Origin: an uncultured Chloroflexota bacterium
GTDB taxonomy: Bacteria > Chloroflexota > Anaerolineae > Anaerolineales > Anaerolineaceae
NCBI GenBank assembly: GCA_902786265.1
Contig: CADACE010000029.1
Span: 1 to 62,360 of the forward strand
Direction of reading: 5' to 3'
Length of the DNA stretch: 62,360 nt
Below the pieces are notes generated by a model. The model ran no database searches. It was not told the DNA's origin and worked only from the letters and a program-made list of their open reading frames with translations. Positions 16,170 to 25,015 of this stretch are shown in pieces (position 1 is the first letter of the stretch; each line of letters begins with the position of its first letter). Position numbers and translations under genes: made by a program.

Positions 16170-19100
16170 TTACTTCAGCAGATCGCCTTTGATCTCATCC
16201 AGTTTTAACGAAACAACCTGAGATGTTGAATCTGAAGACATCGTAATACCGTAGATAACATTAGAAGCTTCCACAGTATTCCGGTTATGCGTGATCAAAA
16301 GGAACTGCGTGTCACTGCTCAATTCTTTCAACAGATCACAGAATCGCCCGACATTCGCCTCATCCAGTGCCGCATCGACCTCATCCATAACACAAAAAGG
16401 AGTCGGACTAACCCGAAGCAGGGAAAAAATCAAAGCAACAGAAGTAAGACTGCGTTCTCCGCCGGAAAGCAAAGATAATTCCTGTTCACGATGTCCCGGC
16501 AGCTTAGCTTCTATTTCAATACCGGAACTGTTCACATCATTCGGATCAGTCAGGACCAGCCGCGCACCTCCGCCGCCAAACAAACGAACAAACATCTGTT
16601 TGAACTCTCCCTGCACTTTGTCAAAAGTAGCCAGAAACGCGTTTTCCATCATACGATCCAGTTCGGCGATAACCTGCTGCAAATCCGCATCTGCTTTTTT
16701 CAAATCAGCCATTTGTGTTTTCAGAAATTCATACCGCTCTGAGGATTCGGCAAATTCTGTGATCGCTTCCGGATTTACCGCACCCATACGACGAAGATGA
16801 TTTTTCAGGCGCTGGATCTGATCTTCTATGTTCTCGCTCAGAATATCAACCTTTGGGAGTTCTGAAACCATATCGCCCAGAGGCAGGGTGTTTTGTCCTT
16901 CAATTTTTTCATCGTACATAAAATTAACCATACCGAGATCATCTTCAATACGTTTTTTCAACGCTTCAAGACGGTCATCCTGACGGGTAACTTCGACCTG
17001 AGCCTGAGCCAGCATCCTTTCAGCGGAAACCACAAGCTGCTGTCTTTCCTGGAATGCCTTTTGATCGATATTCAGTTGATTTTCACCCTGTTTCAATTCA
17101 GCTTCCATAGGAACAGTTTTTTCAATAATTTCCGCGGAATGCTGGTTTTCTTCTTCAATTTTTTCTTTCAGTTTTAAAATCTGCTCGTCAAGAGACTGAG
17201 AACTTTGTTCACCGCTGAGAATTCGTGCTGCCAGCTGTTCTTTCTTCTTTTTGTTCTTATCCGCTTCAGCTTTGTTGTCCCGGATCCGGGTTTCCGCTTC
17301 CGATATTGATTTTTTCAATACCGCACAATTCACATTCCAATGCTGAACCTGGTCCTGCAATTCATTGAGCTGGATTTTATTGATTTGATCCTGCATATTC
17401 CGAATATCAGAACGGAATTCCTCCCGGCCGTTTTCAAACTCACTCACCTGGGCAGACATTTCTTCTATTTGTTTGCGGTTTTCTTCTATCTGTGCGGAAG
17501 CATCATTCAAGCGCTGACGCTGGTAAGCTGCAGCCTGAGTCTGTTTTTCTTTCTCGACTGCCAGCTGGTTCAGTTTTCGCTGCAATTCCAATCCTGATGA
17601 CTGTAATTTTGATCGTTCCGCCTGACGCATTTTCAGCGATTCACGAAATTGCCGTATCGCTGCTTCCGTTTCGGTAATTTGTTGTGAATACGAAGCCGAT
17701 TTATCTCCAATTGTTTTCTTTTCCTCAGAAAGCTCTTTGATTTCACGCGTACGGGACAGTAATTTTTGTCTGCCTTCACTGCCGGAAACCACAGACCCGT
17801 CACTGCGGAACAAATCGCCTTCTTTTGTTACAATTCTTTCGCCCGGCTTTATAAGATTCCGAAGTGTCATGGCTTTTTCCCGCGATTCCGCAAGCCATGT
17901 ACCTGCCAGCACACGTTCCAACACAGGACGAATTTCCTCACTGCAATTTAATACGGAAATCAATGATATAGTGCCTTCAAATCCGTCTGAAACATCAATG
18001 GTTTTTGTTCTGCTTTCCTTTTCGTCCGGAAGCAGGACTGCCCTGCCGCTCTGAGCCTGATTCAGCAGGGACATTGTCCGGTCCCATTCTTCCATATCCA
18101 GCAGAACCGCATCCAGTTCATCACCCAGCGCAGCGGCTGCTGCGGTCTCATATTCTTTCGGTACATCCAATAAACTCTGGAATGAACGAACTTTGGATTG
18201 GATCAACCCTTTTTCAGCACTTTGCGCAACATATTGAGCACCGCGGTTCATCCCGCTGAAATGTTTTTCAGCATCGATCAACACATCCATTCTTGCACTT
18301 ACTTTGGAAAGTTCAGAATCGATCTTGTTTTTTTCGCTCCGAAATTCCCTCAAAGAGGATTCGCTGTCATTTACCTGTTTTTCAAGCTCCGATATCTCCT
18401 CATTTACCGCAGCCAGTTTTTCTTCATTCTGCTTTTGTGCATCATAGAATTTCTGGTTATCACGCTGGAATGTCCGTAATCCGGTGTCCAGACGTTCCAA
18501 CGTTATCCGCAAACCGGGAAGAGACTCTTCCAGTTTAACTGTCCGCTCATCAAGATCATCACGACGGGCTTTCAGCCGGATCAGTTTTGATTCCAGTTTG
18601 TCCTGCTCATCACGTTTTGACCGCAGAGATGCGCGCAATTCGTTGAGTTCCGCCATACGTGCGTTCAATTCTGATGAATAAAAGGCTTTTTGTTCGGCCG
18701 CTTCTTTTTCATCCTTCTGAAGCGTCACGAGAGAAGCTTCCAGTTCTTTTCCGCGTTCTTCGATAAGCCGAAGCTCTTCATCCAGCAGCGCAGACTCATC
18801 CTGTTGGGAACGCACCTGAGCCAGTGCAGAATTCTTTCGTTCATCAAGGATCGCATTTTCACGCGTCAGCTGTTCAATACATTTATGAATTTCAGCAGTC
18901 CGGTTATGTATTTCAGAAATTTTCAGACGCAGTTCACGAATACTGTCCTGCTTTTTCCGCAAATCCTCATCAAGTGTTTCAAATTGAGCCCGAACCTGAT
19001 TCGTACGTTTTTCCTGCTGTGCAAATCTTTCCCGCACAACAAGCAGATCCTGCTGGGCGTGATGCCAGTGATAGCCATACCATTCTCTCAGCAAAAGCTT

Positions 19101-19772
19101 CAGCTCATCCGTCACATGGGCATATTCCGCAGCCCGTTTAGCCTGCCGTTCCAGTGAATGGACTCGAGGTTCAAGTTCACTCAGAATATCGTTGACACGC
19201 TCTAAATTTCTGGCTGTTTCTTTGAGCCGGATCAAGGCTTCTTCACGTCTGCTGCGGAACAGACCGATACCGGCAGCTTCCTCAAAAAACCGTCTGCGGT
19301 CCTCCGGAGAGGCGGAGAGAGCATTATCGATCAGTCCCTGACCGATGATCGTATAAGTCCGCTCGGACAGACCTGACTGAGCCAGCATTTCGTTGACATC
19401 TTTCAGGCGCACCTTTTGTCCGTTGATCAAATATTCATTCTGTCCGTCCCGATATGCCCTGCGGGTTATCGCCACTTCAACATAATCCATCGGGAGCCAA
19501 TGGTCTGAATTATCGAATGTGATCGTCGCGGAAGCCATTGAAGCCCGGGCTTTTTTGTCAGACCCGGAAAAAATCATATCCATTGTCCGGCGTCCGCGCA
19601 GAACTGTATAGGATTGTTCTCCCAGCACCCAGCGGATAGCGTCCGAAATATTTGATTTCCCGGAGCCATTCGGTCCGACAATAGCTGTGATCGGCAGAGG
19701 AAATTCAAAAAAGACCTTATTTGCAAAGGTCTTATATCCCTGCAGTTCAATTGACTTCATGCGCGGAGGCAC
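16170..19772 (-). CDS. smc: Chromosome segregation protein SMC
   Basis: A 1200-residue ATPase of the condensin complex. The N-terminal head carries Walker A GPNGSGKSNISDAIRW. Long coiled coils follow (about 170-500 and 670-1020) around a hinge at about 505-660. The C-terminal head has the signature LSGGERSLTSVAL and Walker B FCVMDEVDAALDEANV. The GTG start at 19772 is chosen because AGGTGA lies 5 bp upstream and MPPRMKSIELQGYKTFA matches the family N-terminus; an ATG at 19760 is the alternative. It lies 23 bp after rnc, the common rnc-smc pair. No scpA or scpB is in the window. Confidence 0.97.
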   Translation of the reverse strand: MPPRMKSIELQGYKTFANKVFFEFPLPITAIVGPNGSGKSNISDAIRWVLGEQSYTVLRGRRTMDMIFSGSDKKARASMASATITFDNSDHWLPMDYVEVAITRRAYRDGQNEYLINGQKVRLKDVNEMLAQSGLSERTYTIIGQGLIDNALSASPEDRRRFFEEAAGIGLFRSRREEALIRLKETARNLERVNDILSELEPRVHSLERQAKRAAEYAHVTDELKLLLREWYGYHWHHAQQDLLVVRERFAQQEKRTNQVRAQFETLDEDLRKKQDSIRELRLKISEIHNRTAEIHKCIEQLTRENAILDERKNSALAQVRSQQDESALLDEELRLIEERGKELEASLVTLQKDEKEAAEQKAFYSSELNARMAELNELRASLRSKRDEQDKLESKLIRLKARRDDLDERTVKLEESLPGLRITLERLDTGLRTFQRDNQKFYDAQKQNEEKLAAVNEEISELEKQVNDSESSLREFRSEKNKIDSELSKVSARMDVLIDAEKHFSGMNRGAQYVAQSAEKGLIQSKVRSFQSLLDVPKEYETAAAAALGDELDAVLLDMEEWDRTMSLLNQAQSGRAVLLPDEKESRTKTIDVSDGFEGTISLISVLNCSEEIRPVLERVLAGTWLAESREKAMTLRNLIKPGERIVTKEGDLFRSDGSVVSGSEGRQKLLSRTREIKELSEEKKTIGDKSASYSQQITETEAAIRQFRESLKMRQAERSKLQSSGLELQRKLNQLAVEKEKQTQAAAYQRQRLNDASAQIEENRKQIEEMSAQVSEFENGREEFRSDIRNMQDQINKIQLNELQDQVQHWNVNCAVLKKSISEAETRIRDNKAEADKNKKKKEQLAARILSGEQSSQSLDEQILKLKEKIEEENQHSAEIIEKTVPMEAELKQGENQLNIDQKAFQERQQLVVSAERMLAQAQVEVTRQDDRLEALKKRIEDDLGMVNFMYDEKIEGQNTLPLGDMVSELPKVDILSENIEDQIQRLKNHLRRMGAVNPEAITEFAESSERYEFLKTQMADLKKADADLQQVIAELDRMMENAFLATFDKVQGEFKQMFVRLFGGGGARLVLTDPNDVNSSGIEIEAKLPGHREQELSLLSGGERSLTSVALIFSLLRVSPTPFCVMDEVDAALDEANVGRFCDLLKELSSDTQFLLITHNRNTVEASNVIYGITMSSDSTSQVVSLKLDEIKGDLLK

Positions 19773-19795
19773 TATTTCACCTGTTCATACAGATC

Positions 19796-20536
19796 TTATT
19801 GATTTTCGGAACCCGAAGCGCCGCCATATACATCATAACCAAGGTTTTCCAGAGCATTTTGAGCAGCCTGTTTGGCAGCGTTTTGTTTACTGGAGCCCTG
19901 ACCGATACCAAGCGCTTTATCTCCGACCCGAACTTCAATTTCATAAATTTTGGAATGATCCGGACCTAATTCACGCACCACTTCATAATGCGGGACCGGC
20001 ATATTCTTTGACTGAAGGATCTCCTGCAGACGGCTTTTTGCATCATCATCTTTATGGTTCAGGATAATATCGTCGATTGCCCCTTCCATAAACGGCATCA
20101 CAAATGAGCGGACAGCTTCAAAACCCTGGTCCAGATATAAAGCCCCGACAAGCGCTTCAAACGCATCGCAAAGCAAAGCTGTTTTCGATTTTCCGCTGGC
20201 AAGATACTCACCGCGTCCCAGACGTAAAGCCTGGCCTAAATCGATCGAACGCGCGAATTCAGCCAGGGTGGACGTCTGAACCAAAGCTGAACGATATTTG
20301 GAAAGCTGCCCTTCCTTCATTTCCGGGAACTTGTTATAGAGCCACGCTCCGATCATGAAATCCAAAACAGCGTCACCCAAAAATTCCAGCCGTTCATTAT
20401 CCTCGATGGCATCCGGGTGTTCATTCAAAAAAGAGCTGTGCGTCAGTGCACGGCACAGCAGCATATAATCATTAAATTTCAATCCGATACGGTGCGCAAA
20501 ATGCTCCGGCATTTCATAATTCGGACTCGATGTCAT
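19796..20536 (-). CDS. rnc: Ribonuclease III
   Basis: 246 residues. The catalytic endonuclease domain contains the signature NERLEFLGDAVLDF (about 47-60) and a second acidic site DAFEALVGALYLDQGF. The C-terminal double-stranded RNA-binding domain (about 165-240) has SRLQEILQSK and ending SKQNAAKQAAQNAL. It processes rRNA precursors and structured RNAs. The open frame extends to 20617, but the ATG at 20536 is preferred since GAGG lies 6 bp upstream. RNase III is a natural candidate to cut the long hairpins encoded by the repeat islands in this window. Confidence 0.95.
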   Translation of the reverse strand: MTSSPNYEMPEHFAHRIGLKFNDYMLLCRALTHSSFLNEHPDAIEDNERLEFLGDAVLDFMIGAWLYNKFPEMKEGQLSKYRSALVQTSTLAEFARSIDLGQALRLGRGEYLASGKSKTALLCDAFEALVGALYLDQGFEAVRSFVMPFMEGAIDDIILNHKDDDAKSRLQEILQSKNMPVPHYEVVRELGPDHSKIYEIEVRVGDKALGIGQGSSKQNAAKQAAQNALENLGYDVYGGASGSENQ

Positions 20537-20674
20537 ATAAGCCTCATTAATACAGATAAGACCGGAAAATTTATTAGCTCGGGAACCTCTTCCGGATATA
20601 AAAAATTCCTGAACCAATAGAAGTCTTACAGATAAATTATTATACCATTAAACGAGAAATGGATTATTTTGGTT

Positions 20675-21292
20675 TCAGCGGATGACCCGCAGCAGATTCC
20701 CGTACATCTGATATTTCAATATAAGCAGCGCAGCACAGCCGCCGGTACCGGTTAAAAGCAGGATGCGGTTCGCCAATCCGTCTGCATAAAACCATCCCAG
20801 ACAAATTCCTTTGGCAGGGTAGAAAATGCGGACCGGTTTTTTGTTCAGCAAATCCAGAAACAGATGCGTCAAAAACCCGATAGCGTAAAAAAGACTGGTT
20901 TGACGGTTGATGAAGAAAACCAGAACGGAAGAAGCAAAGAACATCAGGAGGGAATGGGAAAATCCGCGATGGGCTCCGTTGATCGCGAATAAAAGCAGGA
21001 CCACCAGCAATCCAAGGCAAACCAGTATAAGCGGGTTTGAAAATATTGTTTCCGCTCTGAAAGTCTGCCAGTACACATAGGATTCATGCATAAAAGCGGT
21101 GAAGAAAACCGTAAATGCAATGCCCCAGCCCTGTCTGACATCACGGGACGGACGGTCTGAGCTCCGGTCAATATCACAAATCAGGCTTCCGATCGCTCCG
21201 CCCATCAAAGCGAAGCTCAAACCTTCAGCAGTTGCGGGAGCAGCAGCCAGAGACGCTGCGATCCCGACAGCTATATGCGTTTTACTCATCAT
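20675..21292 (-). CDS. Membrane-bound metal-dependent hydrolase, YdjM/DUF457-like
   Basis: A 205-residue membrane protein with about five helices. Family motifs are SKTHIAVGIAASLA at the N-terminus, HRGFSHSLLMF and LTHLFLDLLNKKPVRIFYP; the conserved His and Asp residues probably bind metal at the membrane surface. Relatives include E. coli YdjM. The biochemical substrate of the family is not established. It is 17 bp downstream of the ABC exporter gene on the same strand, so probably co-transcribed with it. Confidence 0.85.
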   Translation of the reverse strand: MMSKTHIAVGIAASLAAAPATAEGLSFALMGGAIGSLICDIDRSSDRPSRDVRQGWGIAFTVFFTAFMHESYVYWQTFRAETIFSNPLILVCLGLLVVLLLFAINGAHRGFSHSLLMFFASSVLVFFINRQTSLFYAIGFLTHLFLDLLNKKPVRIFYPAKGICLGWFYADGLANRILLLTGTGGCAALLILKYQMYGNLLRVIR

Positions 21293-21309
21293 AAGCGGAA
21301 CACCCCAGA

Positions 21310-23130
21310 TCAGTCAGCAAAAGCCATTTCCGCTAAAGGAGCCGGACCATCCTCCTCCGATAATTCAGGAAACTGCAGCCGGTAAAGCATCGCGTAGATT
21401 CCATTTTTCGCCATCAGTTCCTCATGAGTACCTTCTTCCGTGATCCCGTTTTCCGAAAGGACAAGGATCCTTCCGGCAGCCCGGATCGTTGAAAGACGGT
21501 GCGCGATGACAAGCGTCGTACGGTTTTCAGCCAGAGCTTCAAGGGACTTTTGCACGACTTTTTCACTCTTGTTATCCAATGAGGAAGTAGCCTCATCAAA
21601 AATCAGGATCGGAGGGTTTTTCAAAAAGACGCGGGCGATAGAAATACGCTGCTTCTGTCCGCCGGAAAGCTTCACACCGCGCTGCCCGATATCTGTATGA
21701 TAGCCATCTGGAAGTTCCATAATGAAATCATGCGCATTGGCTTGCTTGGCAGCGAGAATGATTTCTTCATCCGTAGCGTCCGGACGTCCGTAACGAATAT
21801 TTTCCATCACATCGCCTGAAAACAGGTAAACATCCTGCTGAACGATGCCGATATTCCGGCGCAGGCTCTTCTGTGTATATTCCCGGACGTCGCGGTCATC
21901 AACCAGAACCGCGCCATCACTGACTTCATAAAAACGCGGGATCAGGCTGCATAAAGTCGTTTTTCCCACGCCGGAGGGTCCGATGAGCGCCACATATTCT
22001 CCCGGTTTGATTTCAATATTCACATGAGACAACACATCCTGCTGCATATTCTCATATCTGAAGGAAACATCTTTGAAGACAATTTTTCCTCCAAAACGAT
22101 CAGCTTCCACCGCATTCGGGCTGTCTTCAATATCCGGCCGGATATTCATGATTTCATAAAACCGGTCAAAACCGGACATTCCGTTTTGATACTGTTCGGT
22201 AAAGGCTACCAGCTTCCGGATCGGTTCCGTGACATTTCCGATATAAAGCAGGAAAGTCACCAGATCCGTCACAGGCAGAGCATTTTCGGTGATCAGGTAA
22301 GCGCCGACAATCACAACCAGGATATTCAAAAGTGTGGTAAACCCGTTGATCCCGGACTGGTATTGCGCCATGACTAAATAATTCTGACGTTTGCTTTCCA
22401 GAAATCCGTCATTGCCCACTTTAAACTTCTGCTTTTCAACTTCCTCATTCGCGAAAGATTTTACGACACGGATACCGGAAAGGTTTTCCTCGATTTGGCC
22501 GTTGATTTCAGCGATCCTTTTGCGGTTCTGTTTATAGACAATCTTCATGCGCTTATTGAGATTGATCGCGTAAATTGTCATCGGAGGCACCAGCACAAAA
22601 GCGACCAGAGCCAGCTTCCAGTTGATGATAAACAGGATCGTAAAAGAACCGACCAGTTTGATGACGGAAATAACCAGATCTTCCGGACCGTGATGAAACA
22701 GCTCACTGATCTCAAACAAATCGGTTGTGACCCGGGACATCAGGTGTCCTACCTTTTGGTCATCAAAAAAGCTGAAAGAAAGCTTTTGATAATGTTCAAA
22801 CAATTCCGCCCGCATGTCATATTCCATGCGGGAACTCATGCGATGACCATAGTAAGTCGTCCAGAAGTTGCAGCCGTATTCAACCGCGATCAGGATCAGA
22901 GAGAGTATCCCCAGCCGCAGAATTTCCCTGCGGGCTTCAGCGGCTTCAAAATATACTACGTTATGGGTAATATACCTTACGATCAGCGGAATAACCAGCA
23001 TGATCGCAGCGCCTGAAATAGAGAAAAACATATCCCAAAGGAATGCTCCCTTATAAGGCTTATAATACGAAAAGAATTTAGACCATTTATTATTTTTCAC
23101 ATGCGGAATTATATCATTGATGGTTGTCAT
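21310..23130 (-). CDS. ABC exporter, fused permease and ATPase (MsbA/BmrA-like)
   Basis: A 606-residue half-transporter: six membrane helices in the first ~320 residues, then a nucleotide-binding domain with Walker A GPSGVGKTT, Q-loop IVQQDVYLFSG, signature LSGGQKQRISIAR, Walker B ILIFDEATSSLD and the H-loop IAHRLST. It probably works as a homodimer exporting lipids or drugs. No Shine-Dalgarno precedes the ATG at 23130; instead an inverted repeat abuts the start codon. Confidence 0.94.
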   Translation of the reverse strand: MTTINDIIPHVKNNKWSKFFSYYKPYKGAFLWDMFFSISGAAIMLVIPLIVRYITHNVVYFEAAEARREILRLGILSLILIAVEYGCNFWTTYYGHRMSSRMEYDMRAELFEHYQKLSFSFFDDQKVGHLMSRVTTDLFEISELFHHGPEDLVISVIKLVGSFTILFIINWKLALVAFVLVPPMTIYAINLNKRMKIVYKQNRKRIAEINGQIEENLSGIRVVKSFANEEVEKQKFKVGNDGFLESKRQNYLVMAQYQSGINGFTTLLNILVVIVGAYLITENALPVTDLVTFLLYIGNVTEPIRKLVAFTEQYQNGMSGFDRFYEIMNIRPDIEDSPNAVEADRFGGKIVFKDVSFRYENMQQDVLSHVNIEIKPGEYVALIGPSGVGKTTLCSLIPRFYEVSDGAVLVDDRDVREYTQKSLRRNIGIVQQDVYLFSGDVMENIRYGRPDATDEEIILAAKQANAHDFIMELPDGYHTDIGQRGVKLSGGQKQRISIARVFLKNPPILIFDEATSSLDNKSEKVVQKSLEALAENRTTLVIAHRLSTIRAAGRILVLSENGITEEGTHEELMAKNGIYAMLYRLQFPELSEEDGPAPLAEMAFAD

Positions 23131-23160
23131 AATTCATAATTACTTATTGTTTTATGAATT
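23131..23160. promoter_or_regulatory. Inverted repeat abutting the ABC exporter start codon
   Basis: AATTCATAA (23131-23139) and TTATGAATT (23152-23160) are 9-bp perfect arms 12 bp apart, ending directly against the start codon of the minus-strand exporter gene. They could be an operator or an RNA hairpin hiding the start. Confidence 0.5.
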
Positions 23161-23171
23161 ATGGAATAAAT

Positions 23172-23199
23172 AAAGAGTACCGATCATTCAGTACTCTTT
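23172..23199 (-). terminator. Hairpin terminator of the MBL hydrolase gene
   Basis: AAAGAGTAC (23172-23180) pairs with GTACTCTTT (23191-23199), a perfect 9-bp stem with a 10-nt loop, 28 bp after the hydrolase stop. The downstream minus-strand sequence is AT-rich but not a pure T-run. Confidence 0.75.
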
Positions 23200-23227
23200 C
23201 CGTTTATAATTCACGATTTTACGGTTT

Positions 23228-23812
23228 TTATTCGAGATCGATCGTATCCCCGTAATTCATGCGCAGCAGATTCTTCGGCGTGAATTTCATCGGGTCTGCA
23301 TCGAAGAAATGCATCGGCGTGTTATGCTTCGCACCAATAAGGTCCGCACATTCTGTTGCTTCTTCCGGTCCCATGTTGTAGACACCGTCGATCGGGAAAA
23401 ACGCATAATCGATCTTCCGGTCTTTCAGTGCTTCCATCTCCGGGATCTTTGAGGTATCGCCCGGATGATAGACCGTCAGACCATCAAAGGTCAGCAGATA
23501 ACCGACGGTGTTATCGGGGTGATGGTTCTGGTTGCCGCCGGCTGTAACTGCTTCGATCTTCACGCCCTTGATATCAAAACTGTTATGAGACAGATCCGGA
23601 TTTAAAGCATCAGCCACACGCTTGACCTCACAATCCGGCTTTTTCGTCACGATTTCAATTTTGCTGTGATCATAATGCTCGTGGGTGGAAAGAACGATAT
23701 CCGCCGGTTCGGAATAATCACCGTCATAATACGGATCGATATAAATCACCACGCCTTCCGCGGTCTTGATTTTCATGGAAGCATGTCCGATTAAAGTCAG
23801 TGTTGGTTTCAT
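23228..23812 (-). CDS. Metallo-beta-lactamase-fold hydrolase (UPF0173/UlaG-like)
   Basis: A 194-residue protein with the metal-binding motif STHEHYDHS (HxHxDH) near residue 42, YHPGDTS around 117, and a C-terminal MHFFDADP supplying a further His. The short N-terminus IGHASMKIKTAEGVVIYIDP is typical of the small UPF0173/UlaG-like group of Zn-dependent hydrolases. The substrate is unknown. It is a single-gene unit with its own terminator. Confidence 0.88.
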   Translation of the reverse strand: MKPTLTLIGHASMKIKTAEGVVIYIDPYYDGDYSEPADIVLSTHEHYDHSKIEIVTKKPDCEVKRVADALNPDLSHNSFDIKGVKIEAVTAGGNQNHHPDNTVGYLLTFDGLTVYHPGDTSKIPEMEALKDRKIDYAFFPIDGVYNMGPEEATECADLIGAKHNTPMHFFDADPMKFTPKNLLRMNYGDTIDLE

Positions 23813-24007
23813 AAACTCCTCTTTTCTGTTTTTGATAATTTCACATATTCACCGGTTTAGGGACCGAATATCAGTATCCCTCAACACTTTTTGAATAACA
23901 ATTATGATAAATATTTCTGCTCGATATATTCTGCAGATGTACCTTCTGATTTCCGGATTTCTCCCGATTTCAGACAGATATAACCAAAGTATTCTTCAAT
24001 AATTATA

Positions 24008-24025
24008 TTTGAAGTATACTTCAAA
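24008..24025. promoter_or_regulatory. Perfect 18-bp palindrome upstream of the HAD phosphatase gene
   Basis: TTTGAAGTATACTTCAAA is fully self-complementary and centred 57 bp before the start at 24073. A partial copy, AAGTATTCTTCAAT, begins at 23987, 25 bp upstream. Paired sites of this kind suggest binding of a dimeric transcription factor. No regulator gene is adjacent. Confidence 0.6.
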
Positions 24026-24072
24026 AAACCGACAACCGGAACTTTTTCAAAAGAAAAAACAATGGAGCAGGG

Positions 24073-24876
24073 ATGATCGATCCGAAGCAAATCAAAGCAC
24101 TCTTTTTCGATATAGACGGCACGCTGGCAAGCCCGCGCGAACATGTGATCAATCCGGTTGATATTGAAAGCTTCCGGATCATGCATGACAAAGGGCTGAA
24201 ATTATTCATTGCAACCGGACGGGATCTGTTTATCCCGGAGGAAGCGCGGATCCTTGAGCCGGTTCTTCCCTGGCTGACCGGCTTTGTGGATGTCAACGGT
24301 CAGCACTGCGCACTGGCGAACGGGACAGAGATATCCCTGCATCCCATCCATAATGATGATTTTCTGCCGCTGCGGGCAGCTTGTGAGGCGCATCACCTTT
24401 CCATGCTCTACCGGGTCGGAAACGTCAACCATCTCACAGAACTGACCTTCCGTGTGGAACGCTACTGGGCTCATATGGGACTGCCGATTCCCGAGATCCG
24501 TCCGATGGATCCGGACATCATCGACATTCCGAAGCTATGCATCCATGCCTCTCCGGAAGATGAGTCCCACTGGCTCACTCCGCACCTGAACCACACCTGG
24601 ACCGCCCGCATCACAGAAGATCTGATCGACCTGATCCCCAATGGGATCGGTAAAAGCAGCGGACTGCGTGATATCTGCGCTTATTTCGGTATTTCTCCGG
24701 AAGAGACGATGGCGTTCGGGGACGGACAGAACGATCTGGACCTGATGGAGGCCGCAGGGATCGCTGTTGCCATGGAGAACGGCGCGGAAAACGTCAAAGC
24801 GTTGGCAGACTATGTCACCGCTCCTCCCGAACAGGCAGGGATCACACAGGCTTTACGGCATTTTGGATTGATTTAA
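24073..24876 (+). CDS. HAD-superfamily sugar-phosphate phosphatase, Cof type
   Basis: A 267-residue protein. HAD motif I is FFDIDGTLASPREH with the nucleophile and acid Asp pair; motif II is IATGRD; motif III includes the Lys of GIGKSSGL; motif IV is MAFGDGQNDLDLMEAAG. The C2-type cap between motifs II and III is characteristic of Cof-type IIB phosphatases acting on sugar phosphates or pyridoxal phosphate. The ATG at 24073 follows GGAGCAGGG. It is divergent from the MBL gene, with a palindrome in the shared region. Confidence 0.92.
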   Translation: MIDPKQIKALFFDIDGTLASPREHVINPVDIESFRIMHDKGLKLFIATGRDLFIPEEARILEPVLPWLTGFVDVNGQHCALANGTEISLHPIHNDDFLPLRAACEAHHLSMLYRVGNVNHLTELTFRVERYWAHMGLPIPEIRPMDPDIIDIPKLCIHASPEDESHWLTPHLNHTWTARITEDLIDLIPNGIGKSSGLRDICAYFGISPEETMAFGDGQNDLDLMEAAGIAVAMENGAENVKALADYVTAPPEQAGITQALRHFGLI

Positions 24877-24957
24877 AAGGGGGCAGGATTCAGAGATCAG
24901 GTGTCAGAGATTCTGACTTTCATGACTCGTTGGTGAATCCTGATTTGGTTTATTAAA
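24877..24957. repeat. Structured intergenic element with nested inverted repeats
   Basis: CAGGATTCA (24884-24892) and TGAATCCTG (24934-24942) are perfect 9-bp arms. They enclose a second perfect hairpin, GTCAGA-gat-TCTGAC (24903-24917). The sequence between (GAGATCAGGTGTCAG) resembles the degenerate repeats at other gene ends. It lies between a + gene stop and a bidirectional terminator. Confidence 0.6.
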
Positions 24958-24997
24958 ATGACAAAAAAGCCGCTCTTTCCGAGCGGCTTTTTGTCAT
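24958..24997. terminator. Bidirectional terminator between convergent HAD and M16 genes
   Basis: GCCGCTC-tttcc-GAGCGGC is flanked by A-run and T-run (AAAAAA / TTTTT), and the complementarity extends through ATGAC/GTCAT. It gives a U-tract on both strands, so it can end both the + strand HAD gene and the - strand peptidase gene. Confidence 0.93.
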
Positions 24998-25015
24998 GTA
25001 CTTCTGAATTATATA

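Noticed and set aside
23902..24186. Small minus-strand frame in the HAD promoter region
   Set aside because: It overlaps the 5' part of the HAD gene and the palindrome, has no ribosome-binding site, and resembles nothing known.
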